DNA of 9,399 bases from Deltaproteobacteria bacterium (lineage in GTDB: Bacteria > Desulfobacterota > Binatia > Binatales > Binataceae). The stretch spans positions 1-9,399 of the forward strand of contig JAJYMR010000150.1 in the NCBI GenBank assembly GCA_021786815.1, read 5' to 3'. Of this stretch, positions 1 through 6,341 are shown piece after piece. The translations under genes were made by a program, and so were the position numbers. The stretch's first letter is position 1. Each line of letters opens with the position of its first letter. Below the pieces are notes generated by a model, which was not told the origin of the DNA, ran no database searches, and was given only the letters and a program-made list of their open reading frames with translations.

Positions 1-1335
1 GGCCGTCGATTCGGCGGCGAGCGCCTTGGGCCCGCGCGTCGAGATGTCGCGCGCGAGCGCCCGCGTATCGAGCCGTTCGCCCTCGGGAATCGGATCGTTC
101 TCCTTGAAATAGACCGGCGCGAGATAGACTTTCTCGGCGCGGTCGAAAGCCGAGGCGAATCCGGCCTGGAAAACGTTTCGGCGCGCGGTGTTCGAGCGCG
201 GCTCGAAGGCCGCCAGGATTCGCCGGCCGGGAAAACGCTCGGCGACCGCCTCCAGCGTGACGCGGATCGCCGTTGGATGATGCGCGAAGTCGTCCACGAC
301 CGTCACTCCCCCCGCCTCGCCGACAATCTCCTGCCTGCGCACCACGCCGGTGAACGATTCGAGCCCGCGTGCGATCTCTTCGGAGGCCATCCCGCACTCG
401 GAGAGCATCGCGAACACCCCAAGCGCGTTCGCGACGTTCATCCTGCCGCCCACTTTGAGCAGGATTTCGCGCGAAACCGGGCATCCCTCGCGCGTCACGG
501 TAAACCGCGCCCCTTCGGGGCCGATAGCGATTGCGCCGGGCCGGAATTCGCCCGCGCGAAGCCCGAACGTGCGCATTCGCGCGCGAGTCTCCGCGCATAC
601 GTCGAGCGCGTTGGGGAAATCCGCCGAGACGACGAGGATTCGCGTCTCATCCATCGCGGCCGCGAGTTTTCGGAACGAGGACTTCACGTGGTCGAGGTCG
701 CGGTAGATATCGGCGTGGTCGAATTCGACCGCAGTGATTATCGCGGCGTCGGCGCGGTAATGGAGGAACTTGGGGCCCTTGTCGAAAAACGCGGTGTCGT
801 ACTCGTCGCCCTCGATGACGAAGTCGCCGCCCTTGCCGAGCCTGTAGTTGGAGCCGAAATTCTTCGCGATGCCGCCGACCAGCATCGAGGGGTCGCGCCG
901 CGCCGCGGCGAGCACCTGCGCGGCCATCGCGGTCGATGTCGTCTTGCCGTGCGTCCCGGCGACCATCAGGACGCGCCGGCCGGAGAGGAAGAAATGCCAT
1001 AGCGCCTCGGGCATCGAGAGGTAAGGGATCGCGCTTTGAAGCAGCGCCACGGCCTCGGGATTGTCGCGCGTGATCACGTTGCCGACGACAGCGAGGTCGG
1101 GCGCGGGCGCGAGGTTTTCTGCGCGAAAGCCGCGCATCACCTCGACCCGCGAGCCCGCGAGCAGCGAGGCCGTGGGCTCGTAAAGCTCCTTGTCGGAGCC
1201 GGTCACGCGAAGCCCGCGCTCGGAGAGCATCCCGGCCAGCGCCGCCATCGCGGTACCGCCGACGCCGATCAGATGGACGTGGCGGACGGTTTCGGGAACG
1301 CGCGCGAGTCGTTGTTCGCTCTGGGAGTCAGGCAC
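1..1335 (-). CDS. mpl: Mpl, UDP-MurNAc:L-Ala-gamma-D-Glu-meso-DAP ligase (C-terminus cut by window edge)
   Basis: Cytosolic ATP-dependent Mur-family ligase that joins recycled tripeptide (L-Ala-D-Glu-meso-DAP) to UDP-MurNAc, bypassing MurC, MurD and MurE. 445 codons are visible without a stop; E. coli Mpl is about 457 residues, so only a short C-terminal piece should be missing. Visible motifs are an N-terminal Rossmann loop HLIGVGGTAM (21-30), the ATP P-loop GTHGKTT (127-133), DEYDTAFFDK (177-186), EFDHADIY (204-211), DDFAHHPTA (348-356) and FEPRSNT (377-383). The DEYD-AFFDK and FEPRSNT signatures are typical of Mpl rather than MurC. The chosen start is the GTG at 1335-1333, which overlaps the last 8 bases of the upstream hydrolase gene and has GGAAG about 9 bases before it, suggesting translational coupling. 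No ATG lies in frame before the Rossmann loop. It is the last visible gene of the ldcA-hydrolase-mpl cassette. Family assignment is very secure; the exact start is less so. Confidence 0.93.
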   Translation of the reverse strand, partial: MPDSQSEQRLARVPETVRHVHLIGVGGTAMAALAGMLSERGLRVTGSDKELYEPTASLLAGSRVEVMRGFRAENLAPAPDLAVVGNVITRDNPEAVALLQSAIPYLSMPEALWHFFLSGRRVLMVAGTHGKTTSTAMAAQVLAAARRDPSMLVGGIAKNFGSNYRLGKGGDFVIEGDEYDTAFFDKGPKFLHYRADAAIITAVEFDHADIYRDLDHVKSSFRKLAAAMDETRILVVSADFPNALDVCAETRARMRTFGLRAGEFRPGAIAIGPEGARFTVTREGCPVSREILLKVGGRMNVANALGVFAMLSECGMASEEIARGLESFTGVVRRQEIVGEAGGVTVVDDFAHHPTAIRVTLEAVAERFPGRRILAAFEPRSNTARRNVFQAGFASAFDRAEKVYLAPVYFKENDPIPEGERLDTRALARDISTRGPKALAAESTA

Positions 1336-2458
1336 TTTCGAGCGCTTCCATGATGAGGTCGTGGATTTTCGGGCGGAAGTCGCGGATCCCCTGCTTCTCG
1401 CGGCTCGGATGAATCCGGTTGGTGAGAAGCGAGACGGCGATCTCGCGCTCGGGGTCGAGCCAGAGGGAGGTTCCGGTAAAGCCCAGATGGCCGACGGCGG
1501 TGGGCGGAAAACGATGGCCGGAGCTGGAGTTCGCGGGCGACGGCGTGTCCCATCCGAGCGCCCAGGTCGAGCCGGCGACTGCGCTATCGCGGGTCCAGAA
1601 CTCGCGGACGATTTTCTGCGGCACGAACGAGGAGCGCCCCTTGTAGCAATCGACAAGCTCGCGCGCGATACGATCGACCTCGCGCACGGGAGCGAACAGC
1701 CCCGCATGTCCCGCCACGCCGCCCATCGCGTAGGCGTTCTCGTCGTGGACTTCGCCGACGAGCATGCGCTTTCGCACCGGGCAGAGTTCGGTTGCGGCGA
1801 ACATGTCGCGCACCGGCTCGAGCCTTCGCGCGCGGGCGAGCGACAGATCGATGAAGTCGGTGGCGCGAAGTCCGATTTCGCGGAAGATTTTTTCGCGGCA
1901 GAAGCGGTCGAGCGCGAGCCCGCCCATCCGCTCGACGGTTTCGCCAAGCAGCATGAAATTCAGGTCGGAGTAGATCGCCTTGGTCACGGGCGCGACTTCG
2001 GGCTTCTCGCGATGGATCTGATCGTAGACCCATTCCTTCGCGCCGTAGCTTGCGACGAAGTTGACCTTGCCGCCGCGCTCGATATCGATAATGCGATGGC
2101 AGAACGGGCGCCATGCGGCGAGTCCCGAGCAATGCGCGAGCACGTTGCGAAAGGTGACGTGGCCCTTGCCGTGCACGCCGAAGTCCGGAAAAAAGCGCGT
2201 CACGCGGTCGTCGAGGCGAAGCTTGCCGTCGCGCGCGATAACCGTCAGCGCAAAGGTCGTGGCAAGCGCCTTGGTCAGGGAGGACAGGTCGAAGATCGTG
2301 TCGATCTGCATCGGCGCCCGTTCCGGCACGAGCACGCGATAGCCGAAGGCGCCCTCGAAGACGACGTCGCGGCCTTTGCGCACGACGATCGTGGCGCCGG
2401 GGAACACCTGCCGCTCAATCGCCTGCGCGAAAGCCTCCTCTACGTCACGCCATCCCAA
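1328..2458 (-). CDS. Serine beta-lactamase-fold hydrolase, YbbE/AmiE-like (probable MurNAc-L-Ala amidase)
   Basis: 376-residue member of the class C beta-lactamase/penicillin-binding protein fold. Visible active-site elements are SLTK (S60 nucleophile, K63), YSD (163-165) in the YxN position, and HLG (324-326) in the KTG position, followed by FTGTSLWLDP. The segments VHDENAYAMGGVAGHAGLF (238-255) and LLTNRIHP (344-351) resemble the Bacillus subtilis YbbE (AmiE) group, which cleaves the MurNAc-L-Ala bond during cell-wall recycling; I infer that activity from memory of the family and from the neighbours LdcA and Mpl. The start is taken as TTG at 2458-2456 because GGAGGT sits 8 bases upstream and no ATG or GTG lies nearby in frame. 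The frame stays open further upstream, but that part is Arg-rich and overlaps ldcA. No signal peptide is visible, so the enzyme is probably cytosolic. It begins 20 bases after ldcA and overlaps mpl by 8 bases. Other serine esterase or peptidase roles remain possible. Confidence 0.85.
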   Translation of the reverse strand: MGWRDVEEAFAQAIERQVFPGATIVVRKGRDVVFEGAFGYRVLVPERAPMQIDTIFDLSSLTKALATTFALTVIARDGKLRLDDRVTRFFPDFGVHGKGHVTFRNVLAHCSGLAAWRPFCHRIIDIERGGKVNFVASYGAKEWVYDQIHREKPEVAPVTKAIYSDLNFMLLGETVERMGGLALDRFCREKIFREIGLRATDFIDLSLARARRLEPVRDMFAATELCPVRKRMLVGEVHDENAYAMGGVAGHAGLFAPVREVDRIARELVDCYKGRSSFVPQKIVREFWTRDSAVAGSTWALGWDTPSPANSSSGHRFPPTAVGHLGFTGTSLWLDPEREIAVSLLTNRIHPSREKQGIRDFRPKIHDLIMEALESA

Positions 2459-2466
2459 CCGTCTCC

Positions 2467-2472
2467 ACCTCC
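2467..2472 (-). promoter_or_regulatory. Shine-Dalgarno site deciding the TTG start of the hydrolase gene
   Basis: On the minus strand GGAGGT is followed by 8 bases and then TTG at 2458. It lies in the 20-base gap after the ldcA stop. It supports the short TTG start over the much longer open frame that would run back through ldcA. Confidence 0.7.
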
Positions 2473-2478
2473 GGCCGC

Positions 2479-3402
2479 TCAGCTCACCGCGGACTCCGCG
2501 ACTATGAGCCGGCGCGACGACGCGTCGAGCCCGACCTTGAGCCCGAACGGCAGAGTCAGGTTTTCGGTTCCGTGACCGGCCTCGATACCGAACAGAACCG
2601 GGCATCCGAGCCCATCGGTCTGCTCCGCGATAAAGCGCATGATAAGCCGCGCCTCGCCCTCGTCGCCCTCGATCGGCCGGATCGCGCCGAAGACGATACC
2701 GGCGCATCGCGCAAGCGCGCCCGATTGCCTCAGTTGCACGAGCATCCGATCGATCCGGTACGCCTTCTCGCCCGTGTCCTCAAGGAACAGGATTCGCCCG
2801 TCGAACGAAGGCGCCCACGGCGTGCCGAGCGTCGCGACCACGACCGAAAGGCATCCGCCGACGAGCAATCCCTCGGCCGAGCCGGGATGGACCGCGTCGC
2901 GCGCGGCGAGTTCGAAGCTGCGCAGTTCGCCGGTCAGCAGCTTTCGCATGTGCTCTAAGCCGCGCCGCCCCAGACCGCGCGCGAAATCCATCGCAACCAT
3001 CGGTCCGTGAAACGCGACCATCCCGCTCTTGTCCACCAGCGCGTTGAGCAGGAACGTCGCGTCCGAAAAGCCGACGAACGGCTTGGGCGTTCGCGCGAGC
3101 GCCTCGAAATCGAGCATCGGCAGCAGCCGGCCGCATCCATAGCCCCCGCGCGCGGCGAACACCGCGCGGATTTCGGGAGCGGCGAAGTACGTCTGGAGCT
3201 CGCGGGCGCGTTCGGCGTCGGTGCCGGCAAGGACGCCGTCGCGGCTGAGCGCGCGCTCGGAGACGCGCACCCGAAACCCCATCGAGCGCAGGACTTCGAT
3301 TCCGCGTTCCAGGTAAGAGCGCTCGATCGCGGCTGCGGGAGCGACAACTCCAACCGTATCGCCGGCCTTGAGCGCGGGTGGTTTTACAGGGATGCGATCC
3401 AC
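2479..3402 (-). CDS. ldcA: LdcA, muramoyltetrapeptide LD-carboxypeptidase (family S66)
   Basis: Cytosolic serine carboxypeptidase that removes the terminal D-Ala from recycled tetrapeptide, giving the tripeptide used by Mpl. The 307 residues match the usual family length of about 300. Visible features are GDTVGVVAPA near the N-terminus (14-23), ARGGYGCGR (84-92), the nucleophile motif GFSD with Ser113, GGCLSVV (182-188), FLED with Glu208, and GIEAGHGTENLTLPFG with His277. Ser113, Glu208 and His277 are in the right order and spacing for the S66 Ser-Glu-His triad. The start is GTG at 3402-3400; an in-frame TAA lies just two codons upstream, so no longer protein is possible. There is no strong Shine-Dalgarno, only AAAGAG directly before the start. 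It is the first gene of the recycling cassette and lies 98 bases after the aroF stop on the same strand. No signal peptide is visible, as expected for the cytosolic enzyme. Confidence 0.93.
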   Translation of the reverse strand: MDRIPVKPPALKAGDTVGVVAPAAAIERSYLERGIEVLRSMGFRVRVSERALSRDGVLAGTDAERARELQTYFAAPEIRAVFAARGGYGCGRLLPMLDFEALARTPKPFVGFSDATFLLNALVDKSGMVAFHGPMVAMDFARGLGRRGLEHMRKLLTGELRSFELAARDAVHPGSAEGLLVGGCLSVVVATLGTPWAPSFDGRILFLEDTGEKAYRIDRMLVQLRQSGALARCAGIVFGAIRPIEGDEGEARLIMRFIAEQTDGLGCPVLFGIEAGHGTENLTLPFGLKVGLDASSRRLIVAESAVS

Positions 3403-3415
3403 TCTTTACGCGCCG

Positions 3416-3424
3416 AGTGTACCA
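3416..3424 (-). promoter_or_regulatory. Possible extended -10 promoter for ldcA
   Basis: The minus strand reads TGGTACACT, a TG-N extended -10 with the hexamer TACACT (4 of 6 to consensus). No recognisable -35 lies at the usual distance, as is allowed for extended -10 promoters. Transcription from it would begin roughly 7 bases before the GTG start, giving an almost leaderless message. Read-through from aroF is the alternative. Confidence 0.3.
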
Positions 3425-3500
3425 TGAGCGCGCCGTCGGCTGCACATACGGAGCCGGATTTCACCGCGCGTGCGGCGCGCGCCTGCGGGCTAGCCGTCGC

Positions 3501-4520
3501 TCAGAGCGTGCGTCCGACTGCTTCGGCCACGGGCCGAATCGCGCGCATCAGGTCCTCGAACTTGTCGGGCCTTAGCTGCTGGGGCCCGTCGGAGAGCGCG
3601 AGCTCGGGTTTCGGATGCACCTCGATCAGCAGGCCATCGGCACCGGCGGCGATCGACGCAAGCGCCATCGGCTTGACCAGCGACCAGATGCCCGTGCCGT
3701 GGCTCGGATCGACGATGACCGGCAGATGGGTCATCTGCTTGAGCATCGGGACCGCGTTCAGGTCGAGCGTGTTGCGGGTCGCGGTCTCGAAGGTGCGGAT
3801 ACCACGCTCGCATAGCACCACGTTGGGATTACCCTCCGAGAGCACGTACTCGGCCGCCATCAGGAATTCCTCGAGCCGGGTGGACATCCCGCGTTTGAGG
3901 AGCACGGGTTTGCGAATACGGCCCAGGCGGCGCAGTAGCGAGAAGTTCTGGGCATTGCGCGCGCCGACCTGGAGCATATCGGCATGCTCGACGAACAGGT
4001 CGATGTCGTGCGGGTCCATTATCTCGGTGACGACGGGCAGGCCGACCTTTTTGCCCGCGTTCTCGAGCAGGGTCAGGCCCTCGGCTTCCATCCCCTGGAA
4101 CGAATACGGAGACGTGCGCGGCTTGTAGGCGCCGCCGCGCAGCAGATGAGCTCCGGCGCGTTTGACCGCCAGGGCCGCCTGCTCGACCTGCTCGGCGCTC
4201 TCGACGGCGCACGGACCCGCCATCACGATTATCGCCCGGCCGCCGATTTTGACGCCGCCGACGTCAACGACGGAGCCTTCGGGGCGCACCTCGCGGCTGG
4301 CGAGCTTGTAGGGTTTGAGCACCGGAATTACGCGCTCGACACCGGAGACCGCCTCCAGATGGGCGAGCGAATGCTGCGGGCCGCGCTCTTCACCGGCACA
4401 GGCGATCACGGTGCGCTCGACGCCGCGGATTACATTGGCGTGATATTCGAGTTCTTCGACCATCCGCACCACGGTCCGGATCTCCTCCTCGGTCGCCTGC
4501 GCCTTCATTACGACAATCAA
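3501..4520 (-). CDS. aroF: 3-deoxy-7-phosphoheptulonate (DAHP) synthase, type I-beta with N-terminal regulatory domain
   Basis: Condenses phosphoenolpyruvate with erythrose 4-phosphate to give DAHP, the first committed step of the shikimate pathway to aromatic amino acids. The 339 residues match the Thermotoga maritima enzyme (about 338), which carries an N-terminal ferredoxin-like, ACT-related domain (here about 1-70) used for feedback inhibition. The barrel shows AGPCAVES (101-108), GGAYKPRTSPYSFQG (129-143), LQVGARNAQNF (183-193), LLKRGMS (207-213) and DPSHGTG (271-277). Cys104, His274, Glu300 and Asp311 occupy the expected metal-ligand positions. The start is TTG at 4520-4518, giving MIVVMK, which matches the typical family N-terminus; GGAGG lies 9 bases upstream. 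ATG at 4508 would cut off the first strand of the regulatory domain. The gene is divergent from the phosphoesterase gene and upstream of ldcA. Confidence 0.95.
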   Translation of the reverse strand: MIVVMKAQATEEEIRTVVRMVEELEYHANVIRGVERTVIACAGEERGPQHSLAHLEAVSGVERVIPVLKPYKLASREVRPEGSVVDVGGVKIGGRAIIVMAGPCAVESAEQVEQAALAVKRAGAHLLRGGAYKPRTSPYSFQGMEAEGLTLLENAGKKVGLPVVTEIMDPHDIDLFVEHADMLQVGARNAQNFSLLRRLGRIRKPVLLKRGMSTRLEEFLMAAEYVLSEGNPNVVLCERGIRTFETATRNTLDLNAVPMLKQMTHLPVIVDPSHGTGIWSLVKPMALASIAAGADGLLIEVHPKPELALSDGPQQLRPDKFEDLMRAIRPVAEAVGRTL

Positions 4521-4529
4521 ATGCCAAAG

Positions 4530-4534
4530 CCTCC
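4530..4534 (-). promoter_or_regulatory. Shine-Dalgarno site deciding the TTG start of aroF
   Basis: Minus-strand GGAGG lies 9 bases before TTG at 4520, but 21 bases before the alternative ATG at 4508. The spacing favours the TTG. Confidence 0.7.
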
Positions 4535-4557
4535 AATAAGACGCTCTCTTGTGTTGA

Positions 4558-4586
4558 ATTAGAGCAGGATGGAACGAGCGAGAAAA
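4558..4586 (-). promoter_or_regulatory. Candidate promoter of aroF
   Basis: On the minus strand the -10 hexamer TCTAAT (4563-4558) matches consensus at 5 of 6 positions. A weak -35, TTTTCT (4586-4581), lies 17 bases upstream. The predicted start near 4551 leaves a leader of about 30 bases that contains the Shine-Dalgarno site. This is read by eye from sequence alone. Confidence 0.45.
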
Positions 4587-4642
4587 GTTTAGTATTTAGA
4601 ACCGGGTTGGCTGGTGCAATCGGGCACAACTCGCAAGTCCCC

Positions 4643-4647
4643 GGGAG
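4643..4647 (+). promoter_or_regulatory. Shine-Dalgarno site deciding the TTG start of the phosphoesterase gene
   Basis: GGGAG lies 8 bases before TTG at 4656. A nearer ATG at 4649 is in the wrong frame, and TGA at 4650-4652 closes the phosphoesterase frame just upstream. TTG is therefore the first usable start. Confidence 0.65.
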
Positions 4648-4655
4648 AATGAATA

Positions 4656-5411
4656 TTGGCCGCAAGACCTGCAAGACGGCTTCGCCTTGTCCACACCTCC
4701 GATGTGCATCTCGAAACCGACACGTTCGGCTCCGGGAGCAGGGGTGAACAGCTGCGCGACAAGGTCCGGCGCGCCTTCACCAGCGTTATCGAGACGGCGA
4801 ACACCCGCGAGGCGGACCTGCTGCTTATCGTCGGCGACCTGTTCGATTCCAGCCGGGTGAGCGAGGAAGGGCTTGCGTTCGCGTTCACGACGATCGCGCG
4901 GGCGAAGATGCCGGTCGTGATGATCCCGGGCAATCACGACGCGCACGACGAGCGCTCAATCTATGCGAGGCTCGCTCCCGAGGTTCTGCCCGGCAATCTC
5001 GAGTTGATACTGGAACACGAGGGGCGGACGCTGCACTTTCACGACCTCGACGCGCGGGTATGGGGTCGCGCGATGGTCGAGCACTCGCCCGAATATCGTC
5101 CGCTTGGCGGAGTGCCAGAACCCGACGCGCGATTCTGGAACATCGCGATGGCGCACGGATATTTTCTCGAAGGCGGAGAAACGGAACGCTCGTCGCCCAT
5201 AACACCGCACGAGATAGAACGCAGCGGCTACGACTACATAGCCCTAGGCCACGTTCACATCTTCAACGACGTGTCGCAAGGCGCGACACGCGCGCTTTAC
5301 TGCGGCACTCCCGCACCGCTCTATTCGAGCGACGAGGCCGGGTGGGTGGTCGTGGCCGACTTGGCACCCGGCCGGCCGGTCGCAATCGAGCGCGTGCCGA
5401 TATACTCGTAA
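4656..5411 (+). CDS. SbcD/Mre11-like metallophosphoesterase (single-domain)
   Basis: 251-residue calcineurin-like phosphoesterase with the full set of dinuclear metal motifs: SDVHLE (Asp16, His18), GDLFDSS (Asp61), GNHD (Asn93, His94), AHGYF (His167) and GHVH (His199, His201). The early part, LRLVHTSDVHLE followed by GDLFDSS, resembles SbcD/Mre11 DNA-repair nucleases. Those proteins are usually longer, about 340-420 residues, with a C-terminal capping region that is absent here, and no SbcC/Rad50 ATPase partner lies in the window. It may be a stand-alone nuclease or a phosphodiesterase acting on another substrate. The TTG start at 4656 is fixed by a Shine-Dalgarno site and an in-frame TGA just upstream. 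There is no signal peptide, so it should be cytosolic. It is divergent from aroF and convergent with the receiver gene. The fold is certain; the substrate is unknown. Confidence 0.88.
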   Translation: MAARPARRLRLVHTSDVHLETDTFGSGSRGEQLRDKVRRAFTSVIETANTREADLLLIVGDLFDSSRVSEEGLAFAFTTIARAKMPVVMIPGNHDAHDERSIYARLAPEVLPGNLELILEHEGRTLHFHDLDARVWGRAMVEHSPEYRPLGGVPEPDARFWNIAMAHGYFLEGGETERSSPITPHEIERSGYDYIALGHVHIFNDVSQGATRALYCGTPAPLYSSDEAGWVVVADLAPGRPVAIERVPIYS

Positions 5412-5460
5412 CGGCACGCCTTCGGGTTTCGTCAGGCGAACGCGCAACCGGATGCGGCGC

Positions 5461-5925
5461 TCAGGCCATCGGCCGGTTCTGGCCGCGTCCCTGCTGAAAC
5501 GGGTTCGAGATTATCGCGCCGAATCCCTGGTCCTTGAGTTCCGGATAGATGGCCGACAGCCTTCGCCACAGAAACTCGAAGGTGCCGCTGCCAAGGGGGC
5601 CCACGATGCAATCGCGGGCGCCCTCACGCAGAAAGTCCTCCTCGGCCGGCGCGGTCTGACCTTCGCTGGCGCTCAGGACGACGATTGTTGTATCGGGCGT
5701 TTCCCCGCGGATGTCGCGAACTAGCGAGAGCGGGCTGATACCGTCCGCTCCAGAAAGCTCCGAGCCGAGCGTGACCACATCGGGCCGCACGGTCCTGAAA
5801 AGCTGCATCGCCTGCGCGGCGGTTCCCACCTCGGCGACCACGTCACATCCCACGCATTCGAGATGAAACCGTATCGCGTTGCGCACGGCCCGCGAACCCT
5901 CGGCAATTAAAGCACGTACTGCCAT
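5461..5925 (-). CDS. CheY-like pseudo-receiver protein lacking the phosphoacceptor Asp
   Basis: 154-residue protein with a single response-regulator receiver domain (about 3-125) and a short Gly/Gln-rich tail (about 134-154), without a DNA-binding or enzymatic output domain. The fold pattern is clear: ALIAEGSRAVR, then RPDVVTLGSELSGADGISPL, VVLSAS and GARDCIVGPL. The key residues are altered. The acidic pair after strand 1 is Glu9-Gly10, the phosphoacceptor Asp at the end of strand 3 is Gly54, and the conserved Lys after strand 5 is Gly109; only the Ser/Thr switch residue (Ser85) remains. Ordinary phosphorylation is therefore unlikely, and it may signal by binding or be controlled by level. 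The start is ATG at 5925-5923, with GGAGG at 5940-5936 (10 bases away). No histidine kinase lies nearby. Its partner and function are unknown. Confidence 0.82.
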   Translation of the reverse strand: MAVRALIAEGSRAVRNAIRFHLECVGCDVVAEVGTAAQAMQLFRTVRPDVVTLGSELSGADGISPLSLVRDIRGETPDTTIVVLSASEGQTAPAEEDFLREGARDCIVGPLGSGTFEFLWRRLSAIYPELKDQGFGAIISNPFQQGRGQNRPMA

Positions 5926-6341
5926 TCAGAAAATCCCTCCTGCCCCTCACCCAATCCACCGCATAGCCCCCCAGAAATCTCTTCGTAACCATCCGAATCA
6001 ACCTCACATCCCCCGCAATACTTGCGAAGCAAGCGGCAGGCCAGTCGGGCGTGACCTTCGCCAGGCGGCGCAAGCGCTTGGGTAAATTGGATTGTTCCGA
6101 TAAGAGTGTTCGCGGAAGTAAGCGACCGGTCTCAAAGGAGGACATCCGGGATTCGCGATGCGCGCCAAAGCATCCATCCCAAGACACTGTCTCGGAATGA
6201 TTCTATTCCGCGCCACATCATCGGAGCGCGTGGACGAGCGCATCAGGCAGACTGATTTGCGAACCGGCGGACCGCGCAAGGCTCGAGACGAGGGGCTGCG
6301 CGGGACCGTCTCGGAAGGAACCTCCAACGGACTTCCAGCGC

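Noticed and set aside
1..1335. MurC instead of Mpl
   Set aside because: The DEYD-AFFDK and FEPRSNT signatures and the presence of LdcA and an amidase-like neighbour favour Mpl. No MurG, MurB, FtsQ or other division-cluster gene is nearby.
1190..2575. Long plus-strand open frame (461 codons) antisense to the hydrolase and mpl
   Set aside because: It mirrors two genes with clear catalytic motifs and shows no motif or ribosome site of its own.
3465..3481. CGCGCG hairpin (5-base loop) between aroF and ldcA as an aroF terminator
   Set aside because: The stem is only 6 bases of alternating C and G, likely in GC-rich DNA, and no T-tract follows on the minus strand.
3007..4128. Plus-strand open frame (373 codons) antisense to ldcA and aroF
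   Set aside because: It spans two real genes and the gap between them, with low-complexity Arg/Ser-rich sequence.
5417..5438. Hairpin CGCCT/AGGCG between the convergent phosphoesterase and receiver genes as a shared terminator
   Set aside because: The stem is 5 bases with a 12-base loop and no T-tract on either side, too weak to call.
5843..6187. Minus-strand 114-codon open frame upstream of and overlapping the receiver gene
   Set aside because: It runs out of frame into the receiver gene, has no recognisable motif, and lacks a ribosome site before its start.
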